From: Marinobacter salinisoli
Lineage (GTDB): Bacteria; Pseudomonadota; Gammaproteobacteria; Pseudomonadales; Oleiphilaceae
Assembly (NCBI RefSeq): GCF_017301335.1
Contig: NZ_CP071247.1
Span: 1,550,001-1,614,000 of the forward strand
Direction: 5' to 3'
DNA length: 64,000 nt
Shown here: in pieces, positions 40,966-51,649 of the stretch
Layout of the letters: every line of letters starts with the position of its first letter
How positions within the stretch are numbered: the stretch's first letter is position 1
Position numbers and translations under genes: made by a program
Notes under the pieces: generated by a model
Told to the model about the DNA's origin: nothing
Database searches by the model: none
What the model saw: the letters and a program-made list of their open reading frames with translations, nothing else

Positions 40966-42035
40966 CAGAGGTTTTATCACAGTATTTCTCGGCTCTGACC
41001 GTATTTCAGTACCTCACCCTGCGCGGGATACTGGGTACGCTTACGGCCCTGCTGATTTCGCTGATCATTGGTCCGTATATGATCCGCAAACTCAGTCAAT
41101 ACCAGATTGGTCAGGCCGTCCGGGATGACGGCCCACAAACCCATCTGAGCAAAGCCGGGACCCCGACTATGGGTGGCGCGCTGATTCTGGTGGCGATCGG
41201 CATCAGTACCCTGCTGTGGGGGGACCTGACCAATCGCTACGTCTGGGTGACCCTGCTGGTGACCCTGCTGTTTGGCGCCGTTGGCTGGGTCGATGACTAT
41301 CGCAAGGTCGTCGAGCGTAATCCCCGCGGTTTGCCCGGGCGCTGGAAGTACTTCTGGCAGTCGGTTATCGGTGCTGCCGCGGCGATTGCGCTCTATATGA
41401 GCGCCGGCCTGCCTCAGGAAACGTCACTGTATGTGCCTTTTGTGAAGCAGGTGTCCCTGACCCTGGGGCCGGTGGTGTTTATCCTGCTGACCTATTTCGT
41501 GATTGTCGGCAGCAGTAACGCGGTGAACCTGACTGACGGCCTGGACGGCCTCGCTATCATGCCTACGGTGATGGTAGCGGCGGCCCTGGCGATTTTTGCC
41601 TATCTATCGGGCCACGCCCAGTTTGCTGACTACCTGCTGATTCCTCATTTGCCGGGTACCGGTGAACTGATTGTGTTCTGTGGCGCGATTGTCGGTGCGG
41701 GGCTGGGTTTCCTGTGGTTCAACACCTATCCCGCGCAAGTGTTTATGGGCGATGTGGGTGCTTTGGCCCTGGGTGCTGCACTGGGTGTGGTCGCAGTGAT
41801 TGTCCGGCAGGAAATCGTACTGTTCATCATGGGCGGTGTGTTCGTGATGGAAACCATTTCGGTGATTCTCCAGGTCGGTTCTTACCGCCTCACTGGGCGT
41901 CGTATTTTCCGCATGGCGCCGCTGCATCACCATTTTGAGTTGAAGGGTTGGCCGGAGCCCCGAGTGATCGTCCGGTTCTGGGTGATTACCGTGGTTCTGG
42001 TTCTGATTGGCCTTGCCAGTCTCAAGATTCGTTAA
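40950..42035 (+). CDS. mraY: Phospho-MurNAc-pentapeptide transferase MraY
   Basis: MraY moves phospho-MurNAc-pentapeptide onto undecaprenyl phosphate to make lipid I. The 361-residue protein has ten hydrophobic helices. Catalytic motifs are [12 protein letters not shown] (the Asp pair, about 114), [10 protein letters not shown] (about 193), and the MraY-specific PLHHHFE (about 325). Its start lies 16 bases inside murF, the longest overlap in the cluster. Confidence 0.98.
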   Translation: MLLWLTEVLSQYFSALTVFQYLTLRGILGTLTALLISLIIGPYMIRKLSQYQIGQAVRDDGPQTHLSKAGTPTMGGALILVAIGISTLLWGDLTNRYVWVTLLVTLLFGAVGWVDDYRKVVERNPRGLPGRWKYFWQSVIGAAAAIALYMSAGLPQETSLYVPFVKQVSLTLGPVVFILLTYFVIVGSSNAVNLTDGLDGLAIMPTVMVAAALAIFAYLSGHAQFADYLLIPHLPGTGELIVFCGAIVGAGLGFLWFNTYPAQVFMGDVGALALGAALGVVAVIVRQEIVLFIMGGVFVMETISVILQVGSYRLTGRRIFRMAPLHHHFELKGWPEPRVIVRFWVITVVLVLIGLASLKIR

Positions 42036-42050
42036 GGGTTCGCATCGATT

Positions 42051-43391
42051 ATGAGTGTCATTGTTTCGGATCGTCGCACGCTGGTGGTAGGGCTCGGTAA
42101 AACCGGGCTTTCCTGCGTGCGTTACCTGTCCGAGCAGGGCCGGGAGATTGCGGTGGCGGACAGTCGCCTGGTGCCGCCGGGGCTGGATGAGCTGAAGGCG
42201 GAATGGCCGGATGTTCCGGTCCATCTTGGGCCGTTTGATGTCGACCTGTTCCAGGGTTTCAACGAGTTGGTGGTCAGCCCGGGTATCAGCATCGCAGAGC
42301 CGGCGATCGCCCAAGCGGCGGCCCAGGGCGCGCGAATCCGTGGCGATATTGACCTGTTTGCTGAAGCGGCCGATGCACCCATTGTTGCGATTACCGGCTC
42401 GAACGGGAAGACCACGGTAACGTCGTTGGTGGGCGAGATGGCCAAAGCGGCTGGCCGCAATGCGGCCGTCGGAGGCAACATCGGGACGCCGGCGCTTGAC
42501 CTTCTGGGCCAGGGCGCGGACTTGTATGTGCTGGAGCTGTCCAGCTTCCAGCTGGAGACCACGGAAGAACTGAATGCACTGGCTGCGACGGTAATGAACG
42601 TCAGCGACGACCATATGGATCGTTACCCGGACAAAATGGCCTATTACCAGGCCAAACAGAGGATTTTCCGGGGCTGTCGGAATGCCGTGGTGAATCTTGA
42701 TGATGCTTTGAGCACGCCGATGGCGCGCGACAACCTGAAGTTCATTTGTTTCGGCTTCAATCGGGTGAATCCGGGAACGTTCAGCACCAGGGACGATGAC
42801 CGGGGAACCTGGATAACTTACGGCCTGGATAACCTTCTGCTCGCCAGTGACTTGAAGCTGATGGGGCACCATAACCTGAGCAACGTCATGGCCGCGCTTG
42901 CGCTGGGGATGGCGGCGGGGCTGCCGATGGAGGTGATGCTCGAGGTGGCTCGGCAGTTTCGCGGTCTGCCGCACCGATGTGAATTCGTTCGTCAACTGGA
43001 CGGGGTGGACTACATCAACGACTCCAAGGGCACCAACGTCGGCGCGTCCGTGGCGGCCATTGAAAGCCTGGTTCCCCAACAGGGCAAGGTGGTCCTGATT
43101 GCCGGGGGCGATGGCAAGGGCGCTGATTTTTCTCCGCTGCAGGCGCCGATCCGTCAGCACTGCCGGGGGCTGGTGTTGATTGGCCGTGATGCTGGCCTCA
43201 TCGCCGAGGCTGTCGGTGACGGCGTGGACATTCGCTTTGCCGATGCTCTGGCGGGTGCGGTGGCAGAGGCCCACCAACTTGCGACGTCGGGAGACCGGGT
43301 GGTGTTTTCTCCGGCGTGCGCCAGCTTCGACATGTTTCGTGATTATGCCGACCGCGGCGATCAGTTTCGCGCTCGGGTGGAGGCCTTGTGA
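42051..43391 (+). CDS. murD: UDP-MurNAc-L-alanine:D-glutamate ligase
   Basis: MurD adds D-Glu to UDP-MurNAc-L-Ala in the cytoplasm. The 446-residue ligase has an N-terminal Rossmann-like domain (LVVGLGKTGLS), the ATP site ITGSNGKTTVTSLVGEM (about 114-130), ELSSFQLETT, and the C-terminal region with HRCEFV...INDSKGTN. It is 15 bases after mraY and overlaps ftsW by one base. Confidence 0.97.
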   Translation: MSVIVSDRRTLVVGLGKTGLSCVRYLSEQGREIAVADSRLVPPGLDELKAEWPDVPVHLGPFDVDLFQGFNELVVSPGISIAEPAIAQAAAQGARIRGDIDLFAEAADAPIVAITGSNGKTTVTSLVGEMAKAAGRNAAVGGNIGTPALDLLGQGADLYVLELSSFQLETTEELNALAATVMNVSDDHMDRYPDKMAYYQAKQRIFRGCRNAVVNLDDALSTPMARDNLKFICFGFNRVNPGTFSTRDDDRGTWITYGLDNLLLASDLKLMGHHNLSNVMAALALGMAAGLPMEVMLEVARQFRGLPHRCEFVRQLDGVDYINDSKGTNVGASVAAIESLVPQQGKVVLIAGGDGKGADFSPLQAPIRQHCRGLVLIGRDAGLIAEAVGDGVDIRFADALAGAVAEAHQLATSGDRVVFSPACASFDMFRDYADRGDQFRARVEAL

Positions 43392-44590
43392 TGCAGGCAG
43401 CAGCAGCTATGCCAAATCACCAACAGTGGCTGGGTGAGATTCGTCCTCTGCCGATGCTGGTGATCAGTGCTGTCGCCCTGTTGGTACTCGGCGTGGTGAT
43501 GATTTCCTCTGCCTCCATGGATATGGCCGCCGAAACCATGGGCAACAGCTATCACTACGTGATTCGCCAGATTCTGTTCGCCACGATGGGCTGTGTTATG
43601 GCACTGGTGGCGGTGAATGTGCCCATTGCCTGGTGGGAGCGCAGTGGCTGGTTGCTACTGGGTGTTGGTTTGCTGGTGCTGATGCTGGTGTTGACACCGT
43701 TAGGGCGGACCGTGAACGGTTCTACCCGGTGGATTCCCTTCGGTCTGTTCAATATTCAGGTGTCGGAAGTGGCCAAGCTGTGCCTGATTGCGTACCTGGC
43801 CGGGTATGTGGTGCGTCGTCGCGACGAACTGCTCAATACCTGGATGGGGTTCTTCAAGCCGCTCTTTGTGCTGGGGGTGGCCTCTGTGCTGCTGGTCATC
43901 CAGCCGGATTTTGGCGCCACCGTAGTTCTGGTCACCGCAGCAGCGGGCATGATTTTCCTGAGCGGCGTCCGATTAACACGCTTCGTGCCGTTGATTGTCG
44001 TTCTGGCCGGCCTGGGAACGCTGCTGGTTGTTACTCAGCCATACCGATTGAAGCGGGTAGTGAGCTATCTGGATCCCTGGAAAGACCAGTTTGATAGCGG
44101 ATACCAGTTGACCCAGTCGCTGATTGCCTTTGGTCGCGGTGACTGGGATGGCGTTGGCTTGGGCAATTCCATCCAGAAGCTGTTCTATCTGCCCGAGGCC
44201 CACACCGACTTTATCTTTGCAATCATTGCCGAGGAGTTCGGTCTGTTGGGCTCACTGGCGGTGCTGGCGCTCTTCACATTGCTGGTGGTGAGTGGCTTTG
44301 TTATTGCCCGCCGGGCAGAAAAGGCCGACATGCCCTTCGGCGCCTGCTTTGGCTACGGACTAACGCTGCTGATCGGCCTGCAGGCCACCATCAATATTGC
44401 GGTCAGCACGGGATTGTTGCCCACCAAGGGGCTGACGCTTCCGTTGGTCAGCTACGGCGGTTCAAGTTTGATGATCATGTGCGTGTGCATTGGTGTTCTG
44501 GCGCGAGTGGAAATGGAGCGACTGGATAAAGTGCGACTGGCCAGTAAGAAAGACACCAGCAAGGCGCGGGGAGGTGCGGCGTATGACTGA
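43391..44590 (+). CDS. ftsW: Septal peptidoglycan glycosyltransferase FtsW
   Basis: FtsW is the SEDS-family glycosyltransferase of the divisome that polymerises lipid II with FtsI. The 399-residue protein has about ten membrane helices. Conserved SEDS blocks are NGSTRWIPFGLFNIQVSEVAKL (about 115-136), GYQLTQSLIAFGRGDWDGVGLGNSIQKLFYLPEAHTDFIFAIIAEEFG, and the late LPLVSYGGSSL. The essential Asp is in the PEAHTDF region. I chose the ATG at 43391, one base into the murD stop; a GTG at 43388 is also possible. Confidence 0.96.
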   Translation: MQAAAAMPNHQQWLGEIRPLPMLVISAVALLVLGVVMISSASMDMAAETMGNSYHYVIRQILFATMGCVMALVAVNVPIAWWERSGWLLLGVGLLVLMLVLTPLGRTVNGSTRWIPFGLFNIQVSEVAKLCLIAYLAGYVVRRRDELLNTWMGFFKPLFVLGVASVLLVIQPDFGATVVLVTAAAGMIFLSGVRLTRFVPLIVVLAGLGTLLVVTQPYRLKRVVSYLDPWKDQFDSGYQLTQSLIAFGRGDWDGVGLGNSIQKLFYLPEAHTDFIFAIIAEEFGLLGSLAVLALFTLLVVSGFVIARRAEKADMPFGACFGYGLTLLIGLQATINIAVSTGLLPTKGLTLPLVSYGGSSLMIMCVCIGVLARVEMERLDKVRLASKKDTSKARGGAAYD

Positions 44591-45668
44591 ACCGCGTCGT
44601 TTCCTGATGATGGCTGGCGGAACTGGCGGTCACGTCTTCCCAGCGCTGGCAACTGCACGGGCGCTGGAACAGCGAGGCCACGAAGTTCATTGGCTGGGGG
44701 CCAAAGGCGGCATGGAAGAGCGCCTGATTGCCGACACCGGCATTCCGTTGTCGCTCATTCATATTTCTGGCCTGCGTGGCAAGGGCAAGCTGGCCCTGTT
44801 GTTGGCACCATTTCGCTTGATGCGGGCGTTGGGAGAGGCCTTCACCACCGTACGCCACATCAAGCCCGACTGTGTCGTGGGGATGGGCGGCTTTGTAACC
44901 GGCCCCGGCGGTGTTGCCGCATGGCTGACTAAGACGCCTCTGGTGATACACGAGCAGAACGCCATTGCGGGCATGACAAACCGGCTGCTGGTTCGTTTTT
45001 CCGAAACGGTGCTCGAAGCCTTTCCCGGCAGCTTTGAGGCGGGAGTGGTTACCCGATGCACCGGTAACCCGATCCGCGAGGGGCTGGCCTCCATTGCTGC
45101 GCCCGAAGAGCGCCTGGCTAACCGTCAGGGTGCCTTACGGGTGCTGGTGGTCGGCGGCAGTCTTGGCGCCCAGGTATTCAACGAAACCCTGCCAGAGGCG
45201 CTGGCGGGACTTCCTGAGGGCGATCGTCCTCAGGTTCGTCACCAGTGTGGCGAGAAGAACATTGAGCAGGCCCGTTCAGCCTATGAACGTCACGGTGTTG
45301 AGGCGAGCGTCGAGCCCTTTATCAAGGACATGGCTGCAGCTTATGCCTGGGCGGACATCGTGGTGTGTCGGTCTGGTGCATTGACGGTGTCCGAACTGTG
45401 CGCGGCTGGCGCCGGTGCGATCCTGGTGCCATTTCCCCATGCCGTGGACGACCATCAAACCAAGAACGGGCAGCAAATGGTAAACGCCGGTGCGGCGATT
45501 CTGATTCCCCAGAGCAAGCTGACGGCAGAAGGTCTTGCCGAAACGCTGATGGGGTTAGCAAAGGATCGCGCCCGGGTAATGAATATGGCGAAGGCCGCAC
45601 GGACTCTGGCCCGCCCTGATGCAACGGAGAGAGTCGTGAATTACTGTCTGGAGGCCGCCAATGACTGA
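44583..45668 (+). CDS. murG: UDP-GlcNAc:lipid I N-acetylglucosaminyltransferase MurG
   Basis: MurG adds GlcNAc to lipid I to make lipid II on the inner face of the membrane. The 361-residue GT-B enzyme has the first glycine loop [15 protein letters not shown] (about 8-22), [33 protein letters not shown] and the UDP-GlcNAc site [15 protein letters not shown]. The ATG at 44583 follows GGGGAGGTG and overlaps ftsW by 8 bases; the open frame upstream lies in ftsW and is ignored. Confidence 0.97.
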   Translation: MTEPRRFLMMAGGTGGHVFPALATARALEQRGHEVHWLGAKGGMEERLIADTGIPLSLIHISGLRGKGKLALLLAPFRLMRALGEAFTTVRHIKPDCVVGMGGFVTGPGGVAAWLTKTPLVIHEQNAIAGMTNRLLVRFSETVLEAFPGSFEAGVVTRCTGNPIREGLASIAAPEERLANRQGALRVLVVGGSLGAQVFNETLPEALAGLPEGDRPQVRHQCGEKNIEQARSAYERHGVEASVEPFIKDMAAAYAWADIVVCRSGALTVSELCAAGAGAILVPFPHAVDDHQTKNGQQMVNAGAAILIPQSKLTAEGLAETLMGLAKDRARVMNMAKAARTLARPDATERVVNYCLEAAND

Positions 45669-47106
45669 TGCCAACAATCAGCCACTGGTCTATCAGGTGC
45701 CCGAAATGCGCCGTATCCGCCATATCCATTTTGTCGGTATCGGTGGCGCCGGCATGAGCGGTATTGCCGAGGTACTCAAGAACCAGGGCTACGACGTTTC
45801 CGGCTCTGACCTGAAAGAAAGCGCGGTTACTGCGCGTCTGGAGGGCATGGGTGTGGAAATTTATATCGGCCATCAAGAGGCAAACAGTGCCAAGGCCGAT
45901 GTGGTGGTGGTGTCCACCGCCGTGGCGGCGGACAACCCTGAAGTGGCGGCGGCCCGCAGCCGTCGTGTGCCAATCGTTCCGCGCGCTGAAATGCTGGCCG
46001 AAATCATGCGTTATCGCCACGGCATTGCCGTGGCTGGAACCCATGGAAAGACAACCACCACCAGCCTGATCGCGTCGGTTCTGGGCGAGGCGGGCATGGA
46101 CCCGACCTTTGTGATTGGTGGCAAGCTGAACAGCGCCGGTACCAATGCGCAGCTGGGTGGTTCCCGCTACCTGGTGGCTGAGGCCGATGAAAGCGATGCG
46201 TCCTTCCTGCACCTGACGCCGGTGATTTCCGTGGTGACCAACATCGAGGCCGATCACATGGACACTTACGGCGGCGATGTGGAAAAGCTGAAGCAGACGT
46301 TTGTGGATTTCCTCCACAACCTGCCGTTCTATGGCGTTGCGGTGATGTGCGTGGATGATGCCTACGTGCGGGAAATCATTCCGCGCATCTCCCGGGCGAT
46401 CATCACCTATGGCATCGACAACCCTGACGCCGATTACCGGGCCGAGCAGATCCAGTCCGATGGGCTGAGCACCCGCTTTGTGGTCAAGCGTCCGGGTGGG
46501 CGCAGTGACTTGGCGGTGGCCCTGAAAATGCCAGGTCGACACAACGTTCTGAATGCGCTGGCGGCGATCGCTGTTGCGACAGACGAGGGGGTCGACGATG
46601 ACGCCATCTGCCAGGGGCTGTCCGGTTTTGCCGGCGTGGGACGCCGCTTCCAGGTGTACGGCGACTATCAGACCCCCAATGGCGCAATCACCCTGGTGGA
46701 TGACTACGGCCATCATCCCACGGAAGTTGAAGCGGTCATCCGGGCGGCCCGCGATGCATGGCCCGGGCGTCGGCTGGTCATGCTGTATCAGCCGCATCGG
46801 TTCAGCCGAACTCGCGACCTCTATGAAGACTTCGTACGGGTGCTGTCGGAAGTGGATGGCCTGTTGCTGATGGAGGTCTATTCCGCCGGCGAGCCCCCGA
46901 TTACCGGAGCCGACGGCCGTGCGCTGTGTCGCAGTATTCGCCAGCGTGGGCAGGTCGAGCCGGTGTTCGTTGAGGAGAACAGTGAAATCGAGAGCCTGTT
47001 GAAAAACGTGCTCCAGGATGGCGACCTGCTGATCACGCAGGGCGCCGGTGATATTGGCGGTGTAGCTGCAAGACTGGCCGCAGCGGGAGTGATTTCTGGT
47101 GAGTGA
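45661..47106 (+). CDS. murC: UDP-N-acetylmuramate:L-alanine ligase
   Basis: MurC adds the first amino acid, L-Ala, to UDP-MurNAc. The 481-residue ligase has the uridine-binding loop [16 protein letters not shown] (about 25-40), the ATP site [13 protein letters not shown] (about 124-136), [14 protein letters not shown] and the late [12 protein letters not shown]. It overlaps murG by 8 bases. Confidence 0.97.
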   Translation: MTDANNQPLVYQVPEMRRIRHIHFVGIGGAGMSGIAEVLKNQGYDVSGSDLKESAVTARLEGMGVEIYIGHQEANSAKADVVVVSTAVAADNPEVAAARSRRVPIVPRAEMLAEIMRYRHGIAVAGTHGKTTTTSLIASVLGEAGMDPTFVIGGKLNSAGTNAQLGGSRYLVAEADESDASFLHLTPVISVVTNIEADHMDTYGGDVEKLKQTFVDFLHNLPFYGVAVMCVDDAYVREIIPRISRAIITYGIDNPDADYRAEQIQSDGLSTRFVVKRPGGRSDLAVALKMPGRHNVLNALAAIAVATDEGVDDDAICQGLSGFAGVGRRFQVYGDYQTPNGAITLVDDYGHHPTEVEAVIRAARDAWPGRRLVMLYQPHRFSRTRDLYEDFVRVLSEVDGLLLMEVYSAGEPPITGADGRALCRSIRQRGQVEPVFVEENSEIESLLKNVLQDGDLLITQGAGDIGGVAARLAAAGVISGE

Positions 47107-48073
47107 TATGCAACACCCTGAGCCAAAGGCCTACCAGGCTGATCCGGAACTGGTTCGGAAACTGGGGCGCGTGGCTGTGTTTATGGGCGGGGACTCGGCT
47201 GAGCGAGATGTGTCCCTGAACAGCGGCAAGGCCGTGCTGTCCGCGCTGCTGTCCGCCGGCGTTGATGCCTTTTCAACGGACGTGCGTGGCTGTTTGCTGA
47301 AGACCGTGGAGAACCCGGGCTTCGATCGCGTCTTCATCGCACTGCATGGTCGCGGCGGCGAAGATGGCACCCTGCAGGCGATCTTGTCCCAGGCTGGCAT
47401 TCCGTTCACCGGTAGCGAGACCCTGGCATCGGCACTGGCGATGGACAAATTGCGCACCAAGTACGTGTTTGAAGGCTGCGGATTGCCGACGCCCAAATTC
47501 CGGACCATGGCCTCAGAGAAGGAGGCCGAGCAGATTGTCTCCGAGCTCCGGACGCCGTTGAGCGTCAAACCTTCCCGGGAAGGCTCCAGTATTGGTATTC
47601 GCAAGGTGCGTACCGTCGAGGAGCTGGTGAGCGCCTATCGGGCGGCTGCTGAACGCGACTCACTGGTGCTGGTTGAGGAATGGATCGAGGGGCCCGAATT
47701 TACCGTGAGCGTGCTGCAGGATCAGGCGCTTCCCGCCATAGGGCTGAGCACCGATCACGAGTTTTACGACTATGACGCCAAATACCTGGCCGACGACACC
47801 CGCTACCGGATTCCATGCGGCCTGTCGGCGGAGGATGAGTTGCAGCTTCAACAGTTGGCGCTTGACGCTTTCCGGGTTGTGGGCTGCCGGACCTGGGGGC
47901 GTGTCGACATTATGCAGGATGCCGATGGGCAGTTCTGGTTGCTGGAAGTGAATACTGTCCCCGGCATGACGGATCACAGTCTGGTACCGATGGCGGCAAA
48001 AGCAGCCGGTATCAGCTTCGAGGAACTGGTGGTCCGGATCCTGGAAGACACCCTGGGGGATGCTGATGCTTGA
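47099..48073 (+). CDS. ddlB: D-alanine:D-alanine ligase
   Basis: Ddl joins two D-alanines for use by MurF. The 324-residue ATP-grasp enzyme has [17 protein letters not shown] near the start (E in SAERDVS), [24 protein letters not shown], and the metal and substrate site [17 protein letters not shown]. It has two possible starts: the GTG at 47099, overlapping murC by 8 bases with GGGAG 10 bases upstream, or an ATG at 47108 just after the murC stop. Confidence 0.95.
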   Translation: MSDMQHPEPKAYQADPELVRKLGRVAVFMGGDSAERDVSLNSGKAVLSALLSAGVDAFSTDVRGCLLKTVENPGFDRVFIALHGRGGEDGTLQAILSQAGIPFTGSETLASALAMDKLRTKYVFEGCGLPTPKFRTMASEKEAEQIVSELRTPLSVKPSREGSSIGIRKVRTVEELVSAYRAAAERDSLVLVEEWIEGPEFTVSVLQDQALPAIGLSTDHEFYDYDAKYLADDTRYRIPCGLSAEDELQLQQLALDAFRVVGCRTWGRVDIMQDADGQFWLLEVNTVPGMTDHSLVPMAAKAAGISFEELVVRILEDTLGDADA

Positions 48074-48905
48074 GAGCCTGCTGATCCGGAGTCGGGCGGT
48101 TCCGCCCGATCCCCCGCGGCGAAGGGGGGCAACCTCCCTGGAGCCTGAGCGGGACCGGTTCGGTGTGTTCGCGGCGGTATTGGCAGCCATTCCCTGGCTG
48201 CAGGTTGGCATGGGCGCGGTGATTGTCCTGTTGGCTGCACTGGTGCCCTGGGGCACCGGCAAGGTGCTGGGGGCCATGGATCAACAGATCCTGGCGGTAG
48301 ACGTAAAGGGTGAATTCATTGGGGACAGCCGTGTTGCCATCGAGCGCGCGGCCGGTAACTGGATCGGAAAGAGCTATTTCGCTACCGATCTCTCCGAAAT
48401 CAAAACGTTTTTGGAACAGCGGCCCTGGGTGGAATCGGCTGCGGTTCGGCGGGTTTGGCCGGATCGGCTGGAAATCGACATCCGCGAGAAAAAGCCTCTG
48501 GCGTACTGGCGCGACGGTCGCCTGGTCAGCAGGACGGGTGAGGTCTTTTCGCCCGCCAATCCCGAGGTGGCAGGCCGGCTCCCGCATTTGGCCGGACCGG
48601 ATGAGCGAGTACGCGATGTGATTCAGATGGCCCGCACGCTCAGTGAGCGGTTGGTCGAACACGGGCTTGGCCTTGCGGGACTTGCCCTGGAAGAGCGCGG
48701 GGCATGGACCCTGAAACTGGGTAACGGCATCGAAGTGGTGCTTGGCCGTGACCAGGTGGAAGAGCGGTTTGAACGGTTTATCACCGTTTACGAAACCCGG
48801 CTGGTAGCGCGGTCGGAAGAAGTCAGTCGGGTGGACGCACGTTACACCAACGGTGTGGCAGTGCAGTGGAAGGCGGTGGAGCCTGCTTCCAGTCCGAGAT
48901 CATAA
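48066..48905 (+). CDS. ftsQ: Cell division protein FtsQ
   Basis: FtsQ links early and late divisome proteins by binding FtsB and FtsL. The 279-residue protein has a cytoplasmic basic N-terminus and one membrane helix (about 45-65). A POTRA domain follows (ILAVDVKGEFIGDSRVAIERA, about 76-145, continuing to WVESAAVRRVWPDRLEIDIREKKPLAYW), then the beta domain. I chose the ATG at 48066, 6 bases after GGGGG; an in-frame ATG at 48060 touches that site. It overlaps ddlB by 8 bases. Confidence 0.93.
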   Translation: MLESLLIRSRAVPPDPPRRRGATSLEPERDRFGVFAAVLAAIPWLQVGMGAVIVLLAALVPWGTGKVLGAMDQQILAVDVKGEFIGDSRVAIERAAGNWIGKSYFATDLSEIKTFLEQRPWVESAAVRRVWPDRLEIDIREKKPLAYWRDGRLVSRTGEVFSPANPEVAGRLPHLAGPDERVRDVIQMARTLSERLVEHGLGLAGLALEERGAWTLKLGNGIEVVLGRDQVEERFERFITVYETRLVARSEEVSRVDARYTNGVAVQWKAVEPASSPRS

Positions 48906-48939
48906 GAAGGTTAATTCAGACCACGGTTTGGTGAGATAC

Positions 48940-50175
48940 ATGTCATCGGTTGAAACGGAAAATATGATTGTCGGCCTTGATATCGGCACATCCAAGGTAG
49001 TTGCGATTGTCGGTAAGCGCAAAATGGACGGCACCATTGAGGTGGTGGGCATTGGCTCCCATCCCTCAAGGGGGCTCAAGCGTGGCGTGGTGGTGAACAT
49101 TGAAACCACCGTCCAGGCAATCCAGCGCGCGGTTGAAGAAGCCGAGCTGATGGCAGGATGTCGCATCCATTCGGTCTATGCCGGCATTGCAGGAAGCCAC
49201 ATCAAGAGCCTGAACTCCCACGGTATCGTGGCGATTCGCGATCGCGAGGTGACCCAGGCGGATATCGATCGGGTTATCGACGCCGCGCAGGCGGTGGCGA
49301 TTCCTGCGGATCAGAAGATCCTCCATATCCTGCCTCAGGAGTTCGTGATCGATAACCAGGAGGGCATCAAGGAGCCCCTGGGCATGTCCGGAGTTCGTCT
49401 GGAGGCCAAGGTGCATCTGGTCACCTGCGCGGTGAATGCAGCCCAGAACATTGAGAAGTGCGTGATGCGTTGCGGGCTCGAGGTAGATGACATCATCCTT
49501 GAGCAGCTGGCCTCAAGCCATGCGATTCTGACTGAAGATGAAAAGGAGCTGGGCGTCTGTGTGGTGGACATCGGTGGAGGGACGACCGACATCGCGGTAT
49601 TCACCGGCGGCGCCATTCGTCACACGGCGGTCATTCCCATCGCTGGTGACCAGGTCACCAACGACATCGCCATGGCCCTGCGCACGCCGACCCAGAACGC
49701 GGAAGAAATCAAGATCAAGTATGCCTGCGCACTGACCCAGCTGGCCGGTGCGGATGAAACCATCAAGGTCCCCAGTGTTGGCGACCGGGCGCCCCGGGAT
49801 CTGTCCCGCCAGGCGCTGGCGGAAGTGGTGGAGCCCCGTTATGAGGAACTGTTTACCCTGGTGCAGTCCGAGCTGCGCCGGTCTGGGTTCGAAGACCTCA
49901 TCCCGGCGGGCATCGTGATTACTGGCGGTTCTTCCACCATGGAAGGCGTGGTGGAACTGGCCGAGGAGATTTTTCACATGCCAGTCAGGCTCGCCTGTCC
50001 ACAGGCGGTCTCAGGCATGACCGAGGTAGTCAATAACCCGATCTACGCCACTGGCGTCGGGCTGTTGATTCATGGCTTCCGGCAGATGGACCTGGGGAGG
50101 TCGCCGGTGCTCAAAAGCGAAGAAACACCGTCGCTGGTTGAGCGGATGAAAGCCTGGTTCACCGGTCAATTCTGA
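48940..50175 (+). CDS. ftsA: Cell division protein FtsA
   Basis: FtsA is an actin-like ATPase that anchors FtsZ to the membrane. The 411-residue protein has the phosphate-1 loop VGLDIGTSKVVAIVG (about 10-24), the SHS2 domain (IKSLNSHGIVAIRDREVTQADIDRVIDAAQAV), and phosphate-2 VVDIGGGTTDIAVF. The C-terminal amphipathic targeting helix ends in LVERMKAWFTGQF. The ATG at 48940 matches family N-termini. It is 34 bases after ftsQ and 106 before ftsZ. Confidence 0.97.
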   Translation: MSSVETENMIVGLDIGTSKVVAIVGKRKMDGTIEVVGIGSHPSRGLKRGVVVNIETTVQAIQRAVEEAELMAGCRIHSVYAGIAGSHIKSLNSHGIVAIRDREVTQADIDRVIDAAQAVAIPADQKILHILPQEFVIDNQEGIKEPLGMSGVRLEAKVHLVTCAVNAAQNIEKCVMRCGLEVDDIILEQLASSHAILTEDEKELGVCVVDIGGGTTDIAVFTGGAIRHTAVIPIAGDQVTNDIAMALRTPTQNAEEIKIKYACALTQLAGADETIKVPSVGDRAPRDLSRQALAEVVEPRYEELFTLVQSELRRSGFEDLIPAGIVITGGSSTMEGVVELAEEIFHMPVRLACPQAVSGMTEVVNNPIYATGVGLLIHGFRQMDLGRSPVLKSEETPSLVERMKAWFTGQF

Positions 50176-50225
50176 CCGCACCAGGCCAGCAGTAAACGCA
50201 GTACAAAACGAAGGTATCTCGAAAA

Positions 50226-50231
50226 TATAAT
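50226..50231 (+). promoter_or_regulatory. Possible ftsZ -10 box
   Basis: TATAAT lies 50 bases before the ftsZ ATG in the only sizeable gap of the cluster besides the lpxC one. No good -35 is visible. Extra promoters before ftsZ are known in other bacteria, which makes this plausible. Confidence 0.4.
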
Positions 50232-50281
50232 CGTGAATAAAAGTCTGAAAAGGCTGCAAAACACACGAAGGAGTTGGGGAA

Positions 50282-51439
50282 ATGTTTGAACTTGTAGATA
50301 ACGTCCAGCAGAGCGCTGTGATAAAAGTCGTCGGTGTGGGCGGTGGCGGTGGAAACGCCGTTCGCCACATGCTCCACAGTGACGTGGAAGGTGTGGAGTT
50401 TATCTGCGCCAATACCGATGCCCAGGCCCTGACGGACCTGGACGCCCGCCAGATTATTCAGTTGGGCGGTAACATCACCAAAGGTCTGGGTGCGGGGGCC
50501 AATCCGGAAGTGGGCCGCCAGTCAGCCCTGGAAGACCGTGATCGCATCGCCGAGTCCCTGAGCGGTGCCGATATGGTATTCATCACTGCCGGAATGGGTG
50601 GTGGAACGGGTACTGGTGCAGCGCCTATCGTCGCTGACGTGGCCCGGGAACTGGGCATTCTGACCGTGGCGGTGGTCACCAAACCGTTCATGTTCGAGGG
50701 CGGCAAGCGGATGAGCGTGGCGGAAGCTGGCCTGAGGGAGCTCGAAGAAAACGTCGACTCGCTCATCACTATCCCGAACGAAAAGCTGCTGGCGGTGATG
50801 GGTAAGAAGACCAGCCTGCTGGATGCCTTTGCGGCGGCCAATGATGTCCTGCTTGGCGCGGTTCAGGGTATTGCAGATCTGATCACCCGTAACGGTATGA
50901 TCAACGTCGACTTTGCCGACGTGAAAACGGTGATGTCCGAGATGGGTATGGCGATGATGGGCACTGGCCGCGCCACCGGCGAAAACCGTGCTCGCGAAGC
51001 TGCCGAAGCAGCCGTGCGCAGCCCGCTGCTTGAAGACATCAACCTGCAAGGCGCCAAAGGCATTCTGGTTAACATCACTGCCGGTATGGACCTGAACCTT
51101 GGCGAGTTCTCTGAGGTGGGCGACATCGTTCGTGAGTTTGCGTCCGACGCGGCAACGGTGGTTGTCGGTACCGTGATCGATCCGGAAATGACCGACGAAC
51201 TTAAGGTCACTGTGGTTGCGACCGGTCTCGGTGGCGAGCGTGAGAAGCCGACCAAGGTGGTCGACAATACCCGTACCCTGGATGGTACAACGGATTACAA
51301 CCAGCTGGACCGTCCTGCGGTTCTGCGCCGTCGTGCTTCTTCTCAGGGGAATGTGGCGATTGATCAGCGCAAGGAAAGCGAAGAGCAGGGAGTCGACTAT
51401 CTCGATATTCCCGCATTCCTCCGTCGGCAGGCTGACTGA
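50282..51439 (+). CDS. ftsZ: Cell division protein FtsZ
   Basis: FtsZ is the tubulin-like GTPase that forms the division ring. The 385-residue protein has GVGGGGGNAVRHM (about 19-31), the tubulin signature GMGGGTGTGAAP (about 105-116) and the T7 synergy loop region NVDFADVKTVMSEMG (about 208-222). A short variable linker and the C-terminal peptide DYLDIPAFLRRQAD, which binds FtsA and ZipA, follow. AAGGAG lies before the ATG. Confidence 0.99.
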   Translation: MFELVDNVQQSAVIKVVGVGGGGGNAVRHMLHSDVEGVEFICANTDAQALTDLDARQIIQLGGNITKGLGAGANPEVGRQSALEDRDRIAESLSGADMVFITAGMGGGTGTGAAPIVADVARELGILTVAVVTKPFMFEGGKRMSVAEAGLRELEENVDSLITIPNEKLLAVMGKKTSLLDAFAAANDVLLGAVQGIADLITRNGMINVDFADVKTVMSEMGMAMMGTGRATGENRAREAAEAAVRSPLLEDINLQGAKGILVNITAGMDLNLGEFSEVGDIVREFASDAATVVVGTVIDPEMTDELKVTVVATGLGGEREKPTKVVDNTRTLDGTTDYNQLDRPAVLRRRASSQGNVAIDQRKESEEQGVDYLDIPAFLRRQAD

Positions 51440-51464
51440 TAGCGTGTCGTCAGAGCATCCCTGA

Positions 51465-51494
51465 GAAGGCCCGGACACATGTAGTAGGGCCTTC
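51465..51494. repeat. Inverted repeat between ftsZ and lpxC
   Basis: GAAGGCCC (51465-51472) and GGGCCTTC (51487-51494) form a perfect 8-base stem with a 14-base loop. No T tract follows, so it may be a weak terminator or processing site. The rest of the 210-base gap shows only poor promoter matches (TATCCT at 51590-51595). Confidence 0.5.
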
Positions 51495-51649
51495 CGGCAG
51501 GGCAACAGGCACTGATTACCATTCGTTGGCTTATTGTAAAGTTGACGCAAAGCCGGATTGGTCAAATGGTGTTCAGTTTCGCTTTCTGGTATCCTGCGAG
51601 CAGGCTTTTCGCTATAGATACCGAATTTTTGTGACGGAATAATGAATCG

